A DNA stretch of 64,000 nt from Phycisphaerales bacterium (GCA_023382935.1 JAHDXL010000001.1:20506-84505); one strand, 5' to 3'. Positions 34,200-43,068 are shown, counted from the first letter of the stretch. Made by a program: numbers and translations. The notes: generated by a model not told the origin, from the sequence alone.

Positions 34200-34507
34200 G
34201 GAGTATCTCCTCTCTTGGGGGCATTATAGAAGAACGGGGCGGCCCGATGAAGTGCGAATATCGGAGTCGCCGGTTTCCGGGCCCTGTCGGAGGGCGTTCG
34301 GGTCGATCGGCTCTCCGGGCCGAAGCCTTCCGGGGTGATCCGCCCCTCCCGGGACGGCCAGAATCCAACGATCGAAGCGGTTGAGCCCTCAGCGCCCCTG
34401 AGGGCTCTTGCATGTCTGCCCTGCCAGCCCCGAGAACCGTGTACGCACGGCACCCGCCGGTTGAAACTCCAGCCTCGACGGCGACTGTCGCCGAAGAGAA
34501 ACCCGAC
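34200..34507. other. Intergenic region with a strong hairpin
   Basis: 308 bases. 34383-34392 pairs perfectly with 34398-34407 (10 pairs, loop CGCCC), but neither strand has a T-run after it, so it may be a terminator of unusual type or an mRNA end structure for the upstream - strand gene. An ATCGGCTCTCC-type element lies near 34308. I see no gene. Confidence 0.45.
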
Positions 34508-35719
34508 CTACTTCTTTCCCGACAGCACCGCGCACTCGATCTTCTCCGGGCCCTCGTACGCCAACCCGAAGATGGTCTTGTTGAACTCGCCCAGTGAGCA
34601 GGCCTCCTGCTTGATGAAGCCCGTCTGCGGAATGTGCCCCAGGCGGTGCAGTTCCACCATCGCACAAACCCCCGCAGCCGTGGTGTACTCGATCGCCGGC
34701 CACACCCGACCGAACATGTTCACCGCGTGCAGCGACCGACGGAAGTTGACCTGCTGCCGGAAGCCATCCTTCACGCCGATGCAGTTGATGAAAACAATCA
34801 CCACGTCCTGCAGCGTGCGCGCGATCGCGTGGTCGAGCAGGTCCATCGCCAGGCGCCGGTCAAACACGCGCCCGTTGGCTGCCGGCCTGGCGTGCTCGAC
34901 GCCCAGACGCAGATCCTGCAGCAGGAACTTCATCAGGTCGCGGTGCCCTGGGTAGCGGATGGTCTTGTACGCGATGCGCGTCTCGTCCACGGTACGCTTC
35001 TCACTAATGAGCGTGTCGATGAGCGAGCCGACCCCGCCCGACGTGTAAAACGCCTCGTACCCCACACCCTCGAAACTGAAGGTCTCCAGACCCTCGAGCG
35101 CGGGAAGTTTGGCGTACTTGCCGTCTAGCATCACGTTGCACGGTTCGCAGTACTCGTTCACCACCCCCGCCACCGACCACGTCACGTTGTAGAACAGCGC
35201 GTTGGTCGGATATTGCGGCAACGCGCCCACACGCAGCGTCAGTTCATGGATCTCGCTGAACTGTCGCGCGATCTCGTACGCCGCGATCGCGATGTACCCG
35301 GGCGCCAGCCCGCACTGGGGAACCAGCGCCACCTTCGCTCGCCCCTGGTCGGCGATGGCCCTGACCTTCTCGCTCGTCTCCACGTCTTCTGTCACGTCGA
35401 AGTAGTGCACCCCCAGTTCGTTGGCCATCTCCGCGATGCCAGCCACCAGGTCAAACGGCAGCATGCAGATCAGATAGTCGTGCCCCTTGAGCAGGTCGCG
35501 CACCGCGCTGCGATCGGTCGCGTCAATCTGCCGCGTGGCGAACTCCACCTTGTGCGGCACCAGCGTCCTGAGACGCCTGAAGTTCCCTTCTGCCTCGGCA
35601 AGATTCGACTTCTCGCGGTCGGCCAACGTCACCTGGAAATCGCCGCGCCCGAGCGCCAGAAGCATTTCACCGACGGACTTACCGACCTTGCCGCCGCCGA
35701 GAACAAGCACTTTTTTCAT
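34508..35719 (-). CDS. Saccharopine dehydrogenase family protein
   Basis: The 403-residue product starts VLVLGGGKVGKSVGEML (Rossmann motif) and has PQCGLAPGYIAIAAYEI, TNALFYNVTWSVAG and TIRYPGHRDLMKFL. These fit saccharopine reductase, lysine 6-dehydrogenase or carboxynorspermidine synthase-like enzymes. GGAGG precedes the ATG. It is the second paralogue in the window, about 15 kb from the other, and has low similarity to it beyond the shared motifs. Cytosolic; substrate unknown. Confidence 0.87.
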   Translation of the reverse strand: MKKVLVLGGGKVGKSVGEMLLALGRGDFQVTLADREKSNLAEAEGNFRRLRTLVPHKVEFATRQIDATDRSAVRDLLKGHDYLICMLPFDLVAGIAEMANELGVHYFDVTEDVETSEKVRAIADQGRAKVALVPQCGLAPGYIAIAAYEIARQFSEIHELTLRVGALPQYPTNALFYNVTWSVAGVVNEYCEPCNVMLDGKYAKLPALEGLETFSFEGVGYEAFYTSGGVGSLIDTLISEKRTVDETRIAYKTIRYPGHRDLMKFLLQDLRLGVEHARPAANGRVFDRRLAMDLLDHAIARTLQDVVIVFINCIGVKDGFRQQVNFRRSLHAVNMFGRVWPAIEYTTAAGVCAMVELHRLGHIPQTGFIKQEACSLGEFNKTIFGLAYEGPEKIECAVLSGKK

Positions 35720-35838
35720 GGAAGCCTCCGAAGCGAGCCGGCCAAATGGGCCGGGAGGGAATGGTAGCCGTGCACCTCATACGCTGGAGCGAAGGTTCTC
35801 TCGGGAACGAACGCTTCCTTGTCGACACGGTGTCCGAA

Positions 35839-36411
35839 CTACCGCTTCTTCCCGAGGTACTTGGCGATGTCAAAGTCCACGAAGTCGGCGTGATGGAAGA
35901 TGATGCTCTCGATCGAGCGCTCCACCTTGTCGCCCTCGTGGCTGTGCGTCGCGACAATGTGCATCACCTCCGGCGGAATGCCATGCTTGTAGCACAAAGC
36001 CACCCCGCTGAACGGGTGACGCAGCATCTGGCCAAAATGCCCCTTGATCACCCGTCCGCTGGCGTCCTTGTCAAACTCCAGCGGCTTGCCCACGTCGGCC
36101 AGCAGCGAGCCGGCAATGAGGTAGTCCAGGTTGATCGGGATGCGATCGCCGAACACCTCCTTCAGCACGCCCGCGATCGCGATGCACTGCTTGGCGCACG
36201 AGTTCAGGTGCTCGATATAGCGCAGATCGATGTCCCCCGCCAGCAGCGTGAATGGCACCGCCCGCAGTTCCTCCGTCGTCCATCCCTTGCCCCCGCAGCC
36301 AGTCTCGATGGCCTCGGACCACACCGCCGCGACCCTGGCGCGAAGGTCCGCCGACTTGATGTCCATGAGGTTGGGGAACAATTGTGCGACCTGGGAAACT
36401 GTCATGCTCAT
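35839..36411 (-). CDS. HD-domain protein with altered HD motif
   Basis: The 190-residue product has the layout of a small HD-phosphohydrolase family: YIEHLNSCAKQ, DYLIAGSLLADVGKPLEF, GHFGQMLRHPFSG, HIVATHSHEGD and IIFHHADFVDFD. In close relatives the second block is ALLHDVGK; here it is SLLADVGK, so the histidine of the HD pair is alanine while the other metal ligands are kept. Activity may be lost or altered. The ATG at 36411 has AGAGGG at an eight-base distance. Last gene of a run with a GNAT acetyltransferase and a citrate synthase-family gene. Confidence 0.8.
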   Translation of the reverse strand: MSMTVSQVAQLFPNLMDIKSADLRARVAAVWSEAIETGCGGKGWTTEELRAVPFTLLAGDIDLRYIEHLNSCAKQCIAIAGVLKEVFGDRIPINLDYLIAGSLLADVGKPLEFDKDASGRVIKGHFGQMLRHPFSGVALCYKHGIPPEVMHIVATHSHEGDKVERSIESIIFHHADFVDFDIAKYLGKKR

Positions 36412-36443
36412 GGCAAAGCCCTCTTGCTCAAAATCGGGAGAGG

Positions 36444-37016
36444 TTACTCGCTCTGGATCGTCCACTCCACTCCCGGCTCAAACTCCCCGCGCAGGATCGC
36501 GTAGATCACGTCATCGTGATACGTGCCGTCCTTCTTGAACGCTTGCCGCAGCACGCCCTCACGCTTCATGCCCAGTTTCTGCTGCACGCGCGCCGACGCT
36601 TCATTACCCGCAAAATGCCCGGCGAAAATGCGATTCAGCCCCAGGTTTCCGAAGCCGTAGCCCAGCATCGCCCCCGCGGCCTCCGTCGCGTAGCCCCGGT
36701 TCCAGTGCTCCACCCCCACCCAGAACCCCAGTTCGGCCCGGTCCATCGCCCGGTTGATCTCCAGCCCAACCGTCCCCATCACCTCGTCCCCGTCGCGCCG
36801 CGCAATCGCCAGGATCAGCCCTTCACCCTTCGCCCACGCTTCACGCTGCACGTGCATGAACTGCCTCGCATGCTCGATCGTGTAGGGTCTCGGAATGCGC
36901 AGCGTAAAGCGATACACCTCCGGTGCACCGGCCAGTTCAGCCAGGCGCGGCAGATCGCCCTCGCGCCACGCGCGCAGCCGCAGACGCGGCGTCAGGATGG
37001 TCGGCAAATTGGCCAC
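36444..37016 (-). CDS. GNAT (RimJ/RimL-type) N-acetyltransferase
   Basis: The 190-residue product has TPRLRLRAWREGDLPRL, GTVGLEINRAMDRAELGFWV, NRGYATEAAGAML and QQKLGMKREGVLR, the RimJ/L-like GNAT pattern for acetyl-CoA-dependent acetylation of an amine. Its GTG start directly abuts the TGA of the citrate synthase-family gene, so translation is coupled. Substrate unknown, possibly a ribosomal protein N-terminus or a small molecule. Confidence 0.88.
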   Translation of the reverse strand: MANLPTILTPRLRLRAWREGDLPRLAELAGAPEVYRFTLRIPRPYTIEHARQFMHVQREAWAKGEGLILAIARRDGDEVMGTVGLEINRAMDRAELGFWVGVEHWNRGYATEAAGAMLGYGFGNLGLNRIFAGHFAGNEASARVQQKLGMKREGVLRQAFKKDGTYHDDVIYAILRGEFEPGVEWTIQSE

Positions 37017-37790
37017 TCAGAAAAGTTTCCGGGGTGCGGGTCCGTCATACACCTGCGCATCGGGAACCACCTTGCGCATCGGCTTCATGCGGGCCTGCTC
37101 TTCGGTCACGTGCGCCACCAGCCCCGGCACCCGCGCGATCATGAACAACCCGTTCATCACCTCGTACGGAAAGCCCAGGTCCGCCAGAATCGCGCCGATC
37201 GCTCCGTCAACATTGATCGGCAGCGGCTTGCCCTGCTTCTCGAACGCAGCCTCGACCACCTTGGCCGCTTTGACGTGCATGCCCGCCGCCTCAGCCTGCC
37301 GAACCAACTCAAACAATCGCGCCGTACGCGGGTCGGCCGTGTGGAAGCGGTGCCCGAATCCGCTCATCCTCTGCCCCCGTGCCTTCATCTCGGCCAGTTC
37401 GGCCGCCGCCGCCTCCGCCAGTTTCCCTTCACTGCCCTCGGCACGCTTGATGATCGCACCCAGTTGCCGTGCACAGTCCTCAATCGCGCCGCCGTGGTGT
37501 CGGTTGATGCTGCTGATCCCCGCCGCCACACTCTGGCTCAGGCTCGCCCCCGTGCTCGCCACCGTGCGAGCCGCCAGCGCACTCGGCGGCGTGGCGCCGT
37601 GGTCGATGCTCGCCACCAAGATCGCGTCCATCAGTCCGGCAACCTTCGGTGTGGGCAACTCCCCTCGCAAAATCAGATACACGGCCGCGCCGAACGAAAC
37701 GCGACCCATCAGGTCCGCGATGTCATACCCGCGCACGCGGACTTCGTTGGGATGAATGTCAGTGATCGCCGTTGCCCAGTTTTCTGCCAT
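37017..37790 (-). CDS. Citrate synthase-family protein (citryl-CoA lyase-like)
   Basis: The 257-residue product is shorter than citrate synthase (about 430) and lacks its N-terminal part. It has RGYDIADLMGRVSF, the catalytic His in DHGATPPSALAART, and GFGHRFHTADPRT, which fit citryl-CoA lyase-like or other minimal citrate synthase enzymes. Reaction inferred as citryl-CoA cleavage or a related C-C bond reaction. GAGAGGAA lies eight bases before the ATG at 37790. It is 83 bases downstream of the DNA methyltransferase stop. Confidence 0.78.
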   Translation of the reverse strand: MAENWATAITDIHPNEVRVRGYDIADLMGRVSFGAAVYLILRGELPTPKVAGLMDAILVASIDHGATPPSALAARTVASTGASLSQSVAAGISSINRHHGGAIEDCARQLGAIIKRAEGSEGKLAEAAAAELAEMKARGQRMSGFGHRFHTADPRTARLFELVRQAEAAGMHVKAAKVVEAAFEKQGKPLPINVDGAIGAILADLGFPYEVMNGLFMIARVPGLVAHVTEEQARMKPMRKVVPDAQVYDGPAPRKLF

Positions 37791-37873
37791 GGCGCAGTTC
37801 CTCTCCACTCGGCGGCTGTGAACACCAGACCCCCCGCCTCGCGTGCAAAAAGGATAGGAAGGGACGCTGCCAC

Positions 37874-39907
37874 TCACCGACCACTCGGAAGCGCCAGCGA
37901 CACACTCGTCTCCTGTCCGAACACATCAAACACCCGCACGAGGAACGAACGAGAAAATGCCGAAAGCGAGATGCGCTCGCTCTCCAACGCAAGAGCGCGC
38001 CCCCTCAGCGCGCGCTGCGCATGCCACACCGGGCGAAACGGCTGCCCGCGCTCCCACTCAGTATCAATCGCCCAGGCATCGATCAGGTCCAACCCCGACT
38101 GCCCCTCAGCCCCAAGCCGCGACGCCGCGCCGTGCCCTTCCGCGAACATCACCTCGTACCGCCGCAACCGCACCGTCACGCCGACGGGCTCATCCCCCAC
38201 GACTTCAGCACCTACGCACGCAACTTCCACCCACGCGGGCAGTTCACGTCGGTTGGACTCCATGATCTCCGGCGGAATCAGCACCGGATGCACGCGCACA
38301 CCACGCGCGGCCGCGACACCTTCAAGGTCACGCCGGATGTCAACCTCATACTCGAACGCAAAGCAGAAAACACGCTCGACACCGGCGAACCGCGCCGCGT
38401 CGGCGAGCGCACCGGCAAACTCCGCATCCACCACGCGGTCCGCATCCGCCACATGCAGCGCCACATCGCCCCGCCGCGCGTGGATGAGCGAGTCGCGCCG
38501 CCGGCACACTTCTGCACGCGACTCACCGCTAAAGCCGAATCGCCCCAGAACCGTCCGGCGATACGCATGAATGTCTCCCTGGTACACCCGCGCAAACCAG
38601 TGCCTCCGGTCGTGCGGCGACAAGTCGAGCAGATCGAGCGAACACCGCCCCGCGTGACGCTGCCCGACAGGCTCGCTCGCCCCGCCACGAACGCGCATCA
38701 GCAACCTCTTGCGTGTTGTGTGAATCGCCTGCCGCCCCAGGTCGGCCATGATCCAGCGACGCCCGAGTTGCCCGGCCACCACCCCCGTCGTCCCCGAACC
38801 GCAGAAAAAATCGCCCACCAGTCCCCCGGGCGGACACCCCCACGAAATGATCCGCCGCAGCAACCCCTCGGGCTTCTGGGTCGCATACCCAATTTCCAGT
38901 TCTTTTTTCGAACAATGTCGCAGCGGCCGAACCTCCGCGTCGTCCCACAGCGTGTCCACCGGCTGGTCCTTGTACCACCGCCCATCGTCGCCCTTGCGCA
39001 GGAAGTACTTGACGTACAACTTGCCCGTAGCGCTCTCCCACACCCGGCCCTCGGCGCGCAGCCGCGCCACGCTCTCGTCCGTGTAGTCGCCCCGCGGGGC
39101 GGTCGTGAAGTACAACTGACGTTTCTCATCCCACTTGGCGCCGCGCGGCTTGCCTGATCGGTCCACTTCCACGGCTTGGCTTCGCGTCGGCGTCTGCCCG
39201 CGAAATGGCGTGCCCTCACGCGCCGAATACACAAGAATGGAATCCACCACGCGCCCCAGTTGGCTCGACGCCGCCTGGCGCCCCAGGTTCGGCGCACGTC
39301 GCCACACGATCTCGTTGCGGAAGCACGCACGGCCGAAGATGTCATCCATGATCAGCCTGATGACAGCATTGGCACGCCAGTCGCAGTGCACGAAGATACA
39401 CCCGTCCGGATGCAGCAGTTCACGCATCAGTGCAAGCCGCTCGGCCATCATGTGCGCATACGACTCACGCCCGTCGCCCCATGCATCGCGATACGCATGC
39501 ACGCTGGTGCGGGTCTGACCCACCGGCACCTCCACCCGATAATCCACGCCGCTGTCGTAGGGTGGGTCTATGTAGATCAGGTCAATCGACCCGCGAAACC
39601 GGGGGAGCAGCGACGCAAGGATGATCTTGTTCTCGCCTCGCAACAGGAGATTCGGCGATGGCCCCGCTCCCTCGTCCGTTGCCCGCACGCCGCCGGCCGC
39701 TTCTCCAGGCCCGCCACGCCACTCTTCCACCACCCGCAGCGGCAGCGCGGGCGCGTCGGGCATGCGCCGACGCCCGTGCTCGTCGTACTTCCCCTCCCAC
39801 ACGAACTCGTGGCACACCTCGCTCAGCGGATGCGGCGAGGGCGACGACCCCCGCATCGGACCAGCCGATACGTCGAGTTGCCCCGGTGTGTCCCGAGGTG
39901 TGGGCAT
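37874..39907 (-). CDS. Orphan DNA methyltransferase (DPPY, type III Mod-like)
   Basis: An S-adenosylmethionine-dependent N6-adenine or N4-cytosine methyltransferase. In the 677-residue product the catalytic DPPYDSG is near residue 112 and the SAM-binding FFCGSGTTG near 366, i.e. beta-type order. Between them lies the target-recognition region. Residues from about 400 to 677 form an extension unlike usual Mod subunits, with FCFAFEYEVDIRRDLE and ELPAWVEVACVGAEVVG. No restriction gene is nearby, so it looks like an orphan. TATGCT lies five bases before the ATG at 39907, without a ribosome binding site. Confidence 0.85.
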   Translation of the reverse strand: MPTPRDTPGQLDVSAGPMRGSSPSPHPLSEVCHEFVWEGKYDEHGRRRMPDAPALPLRVVEEWRGGPGEAAGGVRATDEGAGPSPNLLLRGENKIILASLLPRFRGSIDLIYIDPPYDSGVDYRVEVPVGQTRTSVHAYRDAWGDGRESYAHMMAERLALMRELLHPDGCIFVHCDWRANAVIRLIMDDIFGRACFRNEIVWRRAPNLGRQAASSQLGRVVDSILVYSAREGTPFRGQTPTRSQAVEVDRSGKPRGAKWDEKRQLYFTTAPRGDYTDESVARLRAEGRVWESATGKLYVKYFLRKGDDGRWYKDQPVDTLWDDAEVRPLRHCSKKELEIGYATQKPEGLLRRIISWGCPPGGLVGDFFCGSGTTGVVAGQLGRRWIMADLGRQAIHTTRKRLLMRVRGGASEPVGQRHAGRCSLDLLDLSPHDRRHWFARVYQGDIHAYRRTVLGRFGFSGESRAEVCRRRDSLIHARRGDVALHVADADRVVDAEFAGALADAARFAGVERVFCFAFEYEVDIRRDLEGVAAARGVRVHPVLIPPEIMESNRRELPAWVEVACVGAEVVGDEPVGVTVRLRRYEVMFAEGHGAASRLGAEGQSGLDLIDAWAIDTEWERGQPFRPVWHAQRALRGRALALESERISLSAFSRSFLVRVFDVFGQETSVSLALPSGR

Positions 39908-39912
39908 GGTGG

Positions 39913-39918
39913 AGCATA
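39913..39918 (-). promoter_or_regulatory. Candidate -10 element of the methyltransferase gene
   Basis: TATGCT five bases before the ATG at 39907. Confidence 0.3.
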
Positions 39919-39973
39919 CCCAGGCTCGGTCTTCACCCCGCGGCCCTGCGCCCCCGAGAACAGACACCAGCGT

Positions 39974-39997
39974 AAAACCCCGGACGTGTGCCCGGGG
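39974..39997 (-). terminator. Intrinsic terminator of the rpsL-rpsG operon
   Basis: On the - strand CCGGGG/CCCCGG pairs and is followed by TTTT (39977-39974). It sits 86 bases after rpsG and 67 bases before the methyltransferase start, supporting the shorter start of that gene. Confidence 0.65.
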
Positions 39998-40083
39998 CTT
40001 GTGCATTCTCTGTGATCGTGTTGCTCATCGACCGGCTGGATATTCGGCCCGCGTCGGCTCGATCGGCCAACCTCCTCACTCTA

Positions 40084-40578
40084 CTACTTCGCGAAGTGAG
40101 CAAAGGCCTTGTTCGCTTCGGCCATACGGTGCGTCTGCTCGCGGGTCATCATGGCCTTGCCTTCGCCGCGGGCCGCCGCCCACAGTTCATCCGCCAGTTT
40201 GGCCGCCATCGGACGACCCTTCTCCCCGCGGGCCGCCGTGATGATCCACCGGAACGACAGCGACTGCTGACGCCGACGGTTCACCTGGATCGGCACCTGG
40301 TAGTTGGCGCCGCCGATCCGCTTGCTCCGAACCTCGACGTAAGGCTTGGTGTTTTCCACTGCCTTGTGAAACACGGCCAGCGCGTTCGCCGGCTTGCCCT
40401 CTTCCGTGTTCTTGGCCAGTTTTTCCTCGATCAGGTCCAGTGCGTCATACACCACCCGTTCCGCACGCGTCTTCTTGCCGTCATGCATGACACAGTTCAC
40501 AAACTTCGCAAGAACCATGTCGTTGAACTTAGGGTCCGGACGCAGTTGGTCTTCTGATGCGGTGATGCGCCCTGCCAT
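40084..40578 (-). CDS. rpsG: 30S ribosomal protein S7
   Basis: S7 nucleates assembly of the 30S head and binds the 3' domain of 16S rRNA. The 164-residue product matches the family in full: FVNCVMHDGKKTRAERV, NALAVFHKAVENTKPYVEV, RIGGANYQVPIQV, RWIITAARGEKGRPMAAKLADELW and the C-terminal MAEANKAFAHF. GGAGG precedes the ATG. It follows rpsL by 173 bases. In most bacteria fusA comes next; here the next gene is the methyltransferase after a terminator. Confidence 0.98.
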   Translation of the reverse strand: MAGRITASEDQLRPDPKFNDMVLAKFVNCVMHDGKKTRAERVVYDALDLIEEKLAKNTEEGKPANALAVFHKAVENTKPYVEVRSKRIGGANYQVPIQVNRRRQQSLSFRWIITAARGEKGRPMAAKLADELWAAARGEGKAMMTREQTHRMAEANKAFAHFAK

Positions 40579-40751
40579 GGATACCTCCGGCTCATCTGCC
40601 GGGCGCCGCCCGGCTGTCTGTTCACCCCGCCATCTGGCAGAAAGACGGGATTACTTGCCTTGTCGTGCCTCACCCGACCATCGGGTCGGCGTCGTGATTT
40701 CAAAAGCCCCCGCTTGCGCTGGGGACTGTCCTTGTTCGAGTGCCTCTTGCC

Positions 40752-41126
40752 TTACTTGCTCTTCCGCTTGGCGCCGTACTTCGACCGCCCCTGCTTGCGC
40801 CCGTCCACGCCCAGGCAGTCCAGCGAGCCGCGGACGATGTGATAGCGCACGCCCGGCAGGTCGCGCACGCGACCCCCGCGGACCAGAACGATCGAGTGTT
40901 CCTGCAGGTTGTGTCCTTCCCCACCGATGTACGCCGTCACTTCCTTCCCATTCGACAGCCGCACGCGGGCGATCTTGCGCAACGCCGAGTTGGGCTTCTT
41001 GGGCGTGGTGGTCTTCACGGACAAGCACACCCCGCGGCGCTGCGGGCTGGCGTCGAGGTCGCGGACCTTCGACTTGGTGGTCGGCGAGCGGCGGGGATTC
41101 CGGACTAACTGGTTGATCGTCGGCAT
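40752..41126 (-). CDS. rpsL: 30S ribosomal protein S12
   Basis: S12 lies at the decoding centre and affects accuracy. The 124-residue product aligns without gaps to E. coli S12. [13 protein letters not shown] keeps Lys43, but [13 protein letters not shown] has arginine at position 88 where E. coli and most bacteria have lysine; Lys88Arg is a known streptomycin-resistance change. Asp89 is kept. AGGAA lies nine bases before the ATG. First gene of the S12-S7 pair. Confidence 0.98.
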   Translation of the reverse strand: MPTINQLVRNPRRSPTTKSKVRDLDASPQRRGVCLSVKTTTPKKPNSALRKIARVRLSNGKEVTAYIGGEGHNLQEHSIVLVRGGRVRDLPGVRYHIVRGSLDCLGVDGRKQGRSKYGAKRKSK

Positions 41127-41273
41127 GTGGTACTATTCCTGGCTTTCGCGAGCAGTCATCGTAGCGCTGCAACCGCCCCGGGCAACCCCTCCGCCGCCCC
41201 TTTCGTGCGAACAGCGGGCAAACACAGACCATCGGACCAAGTCACGGCCCCCACCCCCTTGCGAGAACCACCC

Positions 41274-41573
41274 ATGACCCTGGCCGAACTCCAGCAATTG
41301 ATCCGTGACCGCTACTTCGCCACCGACTCGGCCCGCGGCTCGGCCGGAACCTTCATGCACTTCGCCGAAGAGTTCGGCGAACTCGCGACCGCGCTCTACA
41401 AGAACAATCGACCAAACAAACCCCCAACCACCGATGAGCGGGCCAACCTCGAAGAGGAGTTCGCTGACGTCCTAGCCTGGCTGGCGACGCTCGCAAACAT
41501 CAACAACATCGACCTCGAAACCTGCATGAGCAAGTACACCCAGCCCCACCGCGTCACGGGCGTGAAAGACTGA
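41274..41573 (+). CDS. MazG-like nucleotide pyrophosphohydrolase
   Basis: The 99-residue product has the all-alpha NTP pyrophosphatase pattern: FAEEFGELATALYKN followed by ANLEEEFADVLAWLATLANINNID, i.e. the EExxE and ExxD metal-binding helices. It hydrolyses nucleoside triphosphates to monophosphates, or a related substrate. Short single-domain version, much smaller than MazG of E. coli. No ribosome binding site is apparent, so the start is uncertain; it is divergent from rpsL. Confidence 0.8.
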   Translation: MTLAELQQLIRDRYFATDSARGSAGTFMHFAEEFGELATALYKNNRPNKPPTTDERANLEEEFADVLAWLATLANINNIDLETCMSKYTQPHRVTGVKD

Positions 41574-41634
41574 CCACGGCGTGGCGCTCATCAGGCGTCG
41601 TCGCGAACGCGGGCTTGCACGCCGGCTGACCCCC

Positions 41635-43050
41635 CTACTCGATGCGCCCGCCCGCCGCCCGATAGGCCTCCCATCCCCCGGCCACGTTCACCGCCTTGTA
41701 CCCGTGCTTCTCCAGCAATGACACCGCCCGGGCCGATCGCTTGCCGGTCCGGCAGGTCACGTAGATCGTCTCGCCCTTCGGCACTTCCTCCAGCCGATCG
41801 GCCAACTGCACGTGCGGAATGTGGATCGCACCTGGAATCGCGCCCCGCGAAACCTCGTTGGCACGACGCACGTCCAGAACCCTCCCCCGCTGCTCCACCA
41901 CCCGGATCAAGTGCTCGGCCGGCACCTCGCCCGTGACCGACAGTCCCTCTGACGGCAGATCAGACGCAAGGCTGAACGACCGGATGTTGTCCAGCCCGAC
42001 GCGGATGAGCCGCCGGATCGCCTCCTGCCTGTCGCGCTCATTCTCCACCACCAGGTGCAGCGGCGTTGCCGGGTCAAGATACGATGCCGCCGCGATCGTG
42101 AAAGTCCGGTGCAACGGCAGACTCAGCGATCTCGGCAGGTGCCCGGCGATGTACGACTCCCACGGACGAATGTCGAGTATCTGTCCTGCCGCCCGCATGA
42201 TCTCCGTCCCGCTCACCCTCATCGGCGAAGGCAGCCCGCCCAGCACAGCCGGGCCGTCGCGATTCACCTCCTTCATCCGCGCAAAATACGGCGGAGGCTC
42301 CGGCTGGTCATCGAGGATGTTGTGTTCAAACGCCGATGCGTCATCCGCGCTCTTCAGCGTCGCGTTGTAGCGCATCTCGTACCCGACCGTGCTCTGCGGA
42401 ATGGCGCCCAGTTCCTTGCCGCACGGGCTCCCGGCCCCGTGCGCCGGCCAGACCTGCGCAAACTGGGGCAACAGCCGAAACCACTGAACACTCCGCCGCA
42501 GGTCCGCCAGTCCGGCCCTGGCTGTGCCGGCCACCCCGACGCACTTCTCCAGCAGATCCGGTCGCCCAAGTTCGCCCACGAACACAAAATCGCCCGTCAG
42601 CACCCCGATCGGTTCGTCCTCTCGCGCCCCGCCCCCGGCGTCGATGACCACGAAACTCATGTGCTCCGGCGTGTGCCCCGGCGTGTGCACCGCGTGAAAA
42701 CGAATCCGCCCCACCGAAAAATGCTCCCCGTCCTGCAGAATCTCGTGCTGGTATGACCCGCCCGAGGCCCGACGACCGATCCATCTCGACTGCCACTCCG
42801 CACCGCCCTCCCCCGACACATACACCTTCGCGCCCACGCGCTCGGCCAGTTCCCGCGCCCCAGACACGAAATCCGCGTGGATGTGCGTCTCTGCCACCGC
42901 CACCACGCTCAACTGGTCCTTGCCCGCAAGGTCGATGTACCGGTCCACGTCACGCAGGGGATCGATCACCACCGCCTCGCCCGTCGCCTGGCACCCGATC
43001 AAATATGACATCTGGGCCAGGTCATCGTCGTACAGGGCACGGAAAAACAT
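41635..43050 (-). CDS. MBL-fold hydrolase with two rhodanese domains (persulfide dioxygenase-like)
   Basis: The 471-residue product has an N-terminal metallo-beta-lactamase domain (1-240: ETHIHADFVSG, HTPGHTPEHMSF, LTGDFVFVGELGRPDL, WPAHGAGSPCG). The sixth residue of HxHxDx is Phe instead of the usual His, as in many MBL-rhodanese fusions. Two rhodanese domains follow: the first lacks the catalytic cysteine, and the second has VTCRTGKRSARAV. Expected role: oxidation or transfer of sulfane sulfur (glutathione or low-molecular-weight persulfide). AGGAGG precedes the ATG. It follows a cysteine desulfurase-like gene by 18 bases. Confidence 0.88.
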   Translation of the reverse strand: MFFRALYDDDLAQMSYLIGCQATGEAVVIDPLRDVDRYIDLAGKDQLSVVAVAETHIHADFVSGARELAERVGAKVYVSGEGGAEWQSRWIGRRASGGSYQHEILQDGEHFSVGRIRFHAVHTPGHTPEHMSFVVIDAGGGAREDEPIGVLTGDFVFVGELGRPDLLEKCVGVAGTARAGLADLRRSVQWFRLLPQFAQVWPAHGAGSPCGKELGAIPQSTVGYEMRYNATLKSADDASAFEHNILDDQPEPPPYFARMKEVNRDGPAVLGGLPSPMRVSGTEIMRAAGQILDIRPWESYIAGHLPRSLSLPLHRTFTIAAASYLDPATPLHLVVENERDRQEAIRRLIRVGLDNIRSFSLASDLPSEGLSVTGEVPAEHLIRVVEQRGRVLDVRRANEVSRGAIPGAIHIPHVQLADRLEEVPKGETIYVTCRTGKRSARAVSLLEKHGYKAVNVAGGWEAYRAAGGRIE

Positions 43051-43068
43051 GGAGCCTCCTCGCGTCCG

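Noticed and set aside
34383..34407. A standard Rho-independent terminator.
   Set aside because: The stem is perfect, but no T-run follows on either strand, so I list it only as a hairpin.
36384..38570. A 728-codon open frame on the + strand.
   Set aside because: It lies antisense to the acetyltransferase, citrate synthase-family and methyltransferase genes, and its composition is that of an antisense frame.
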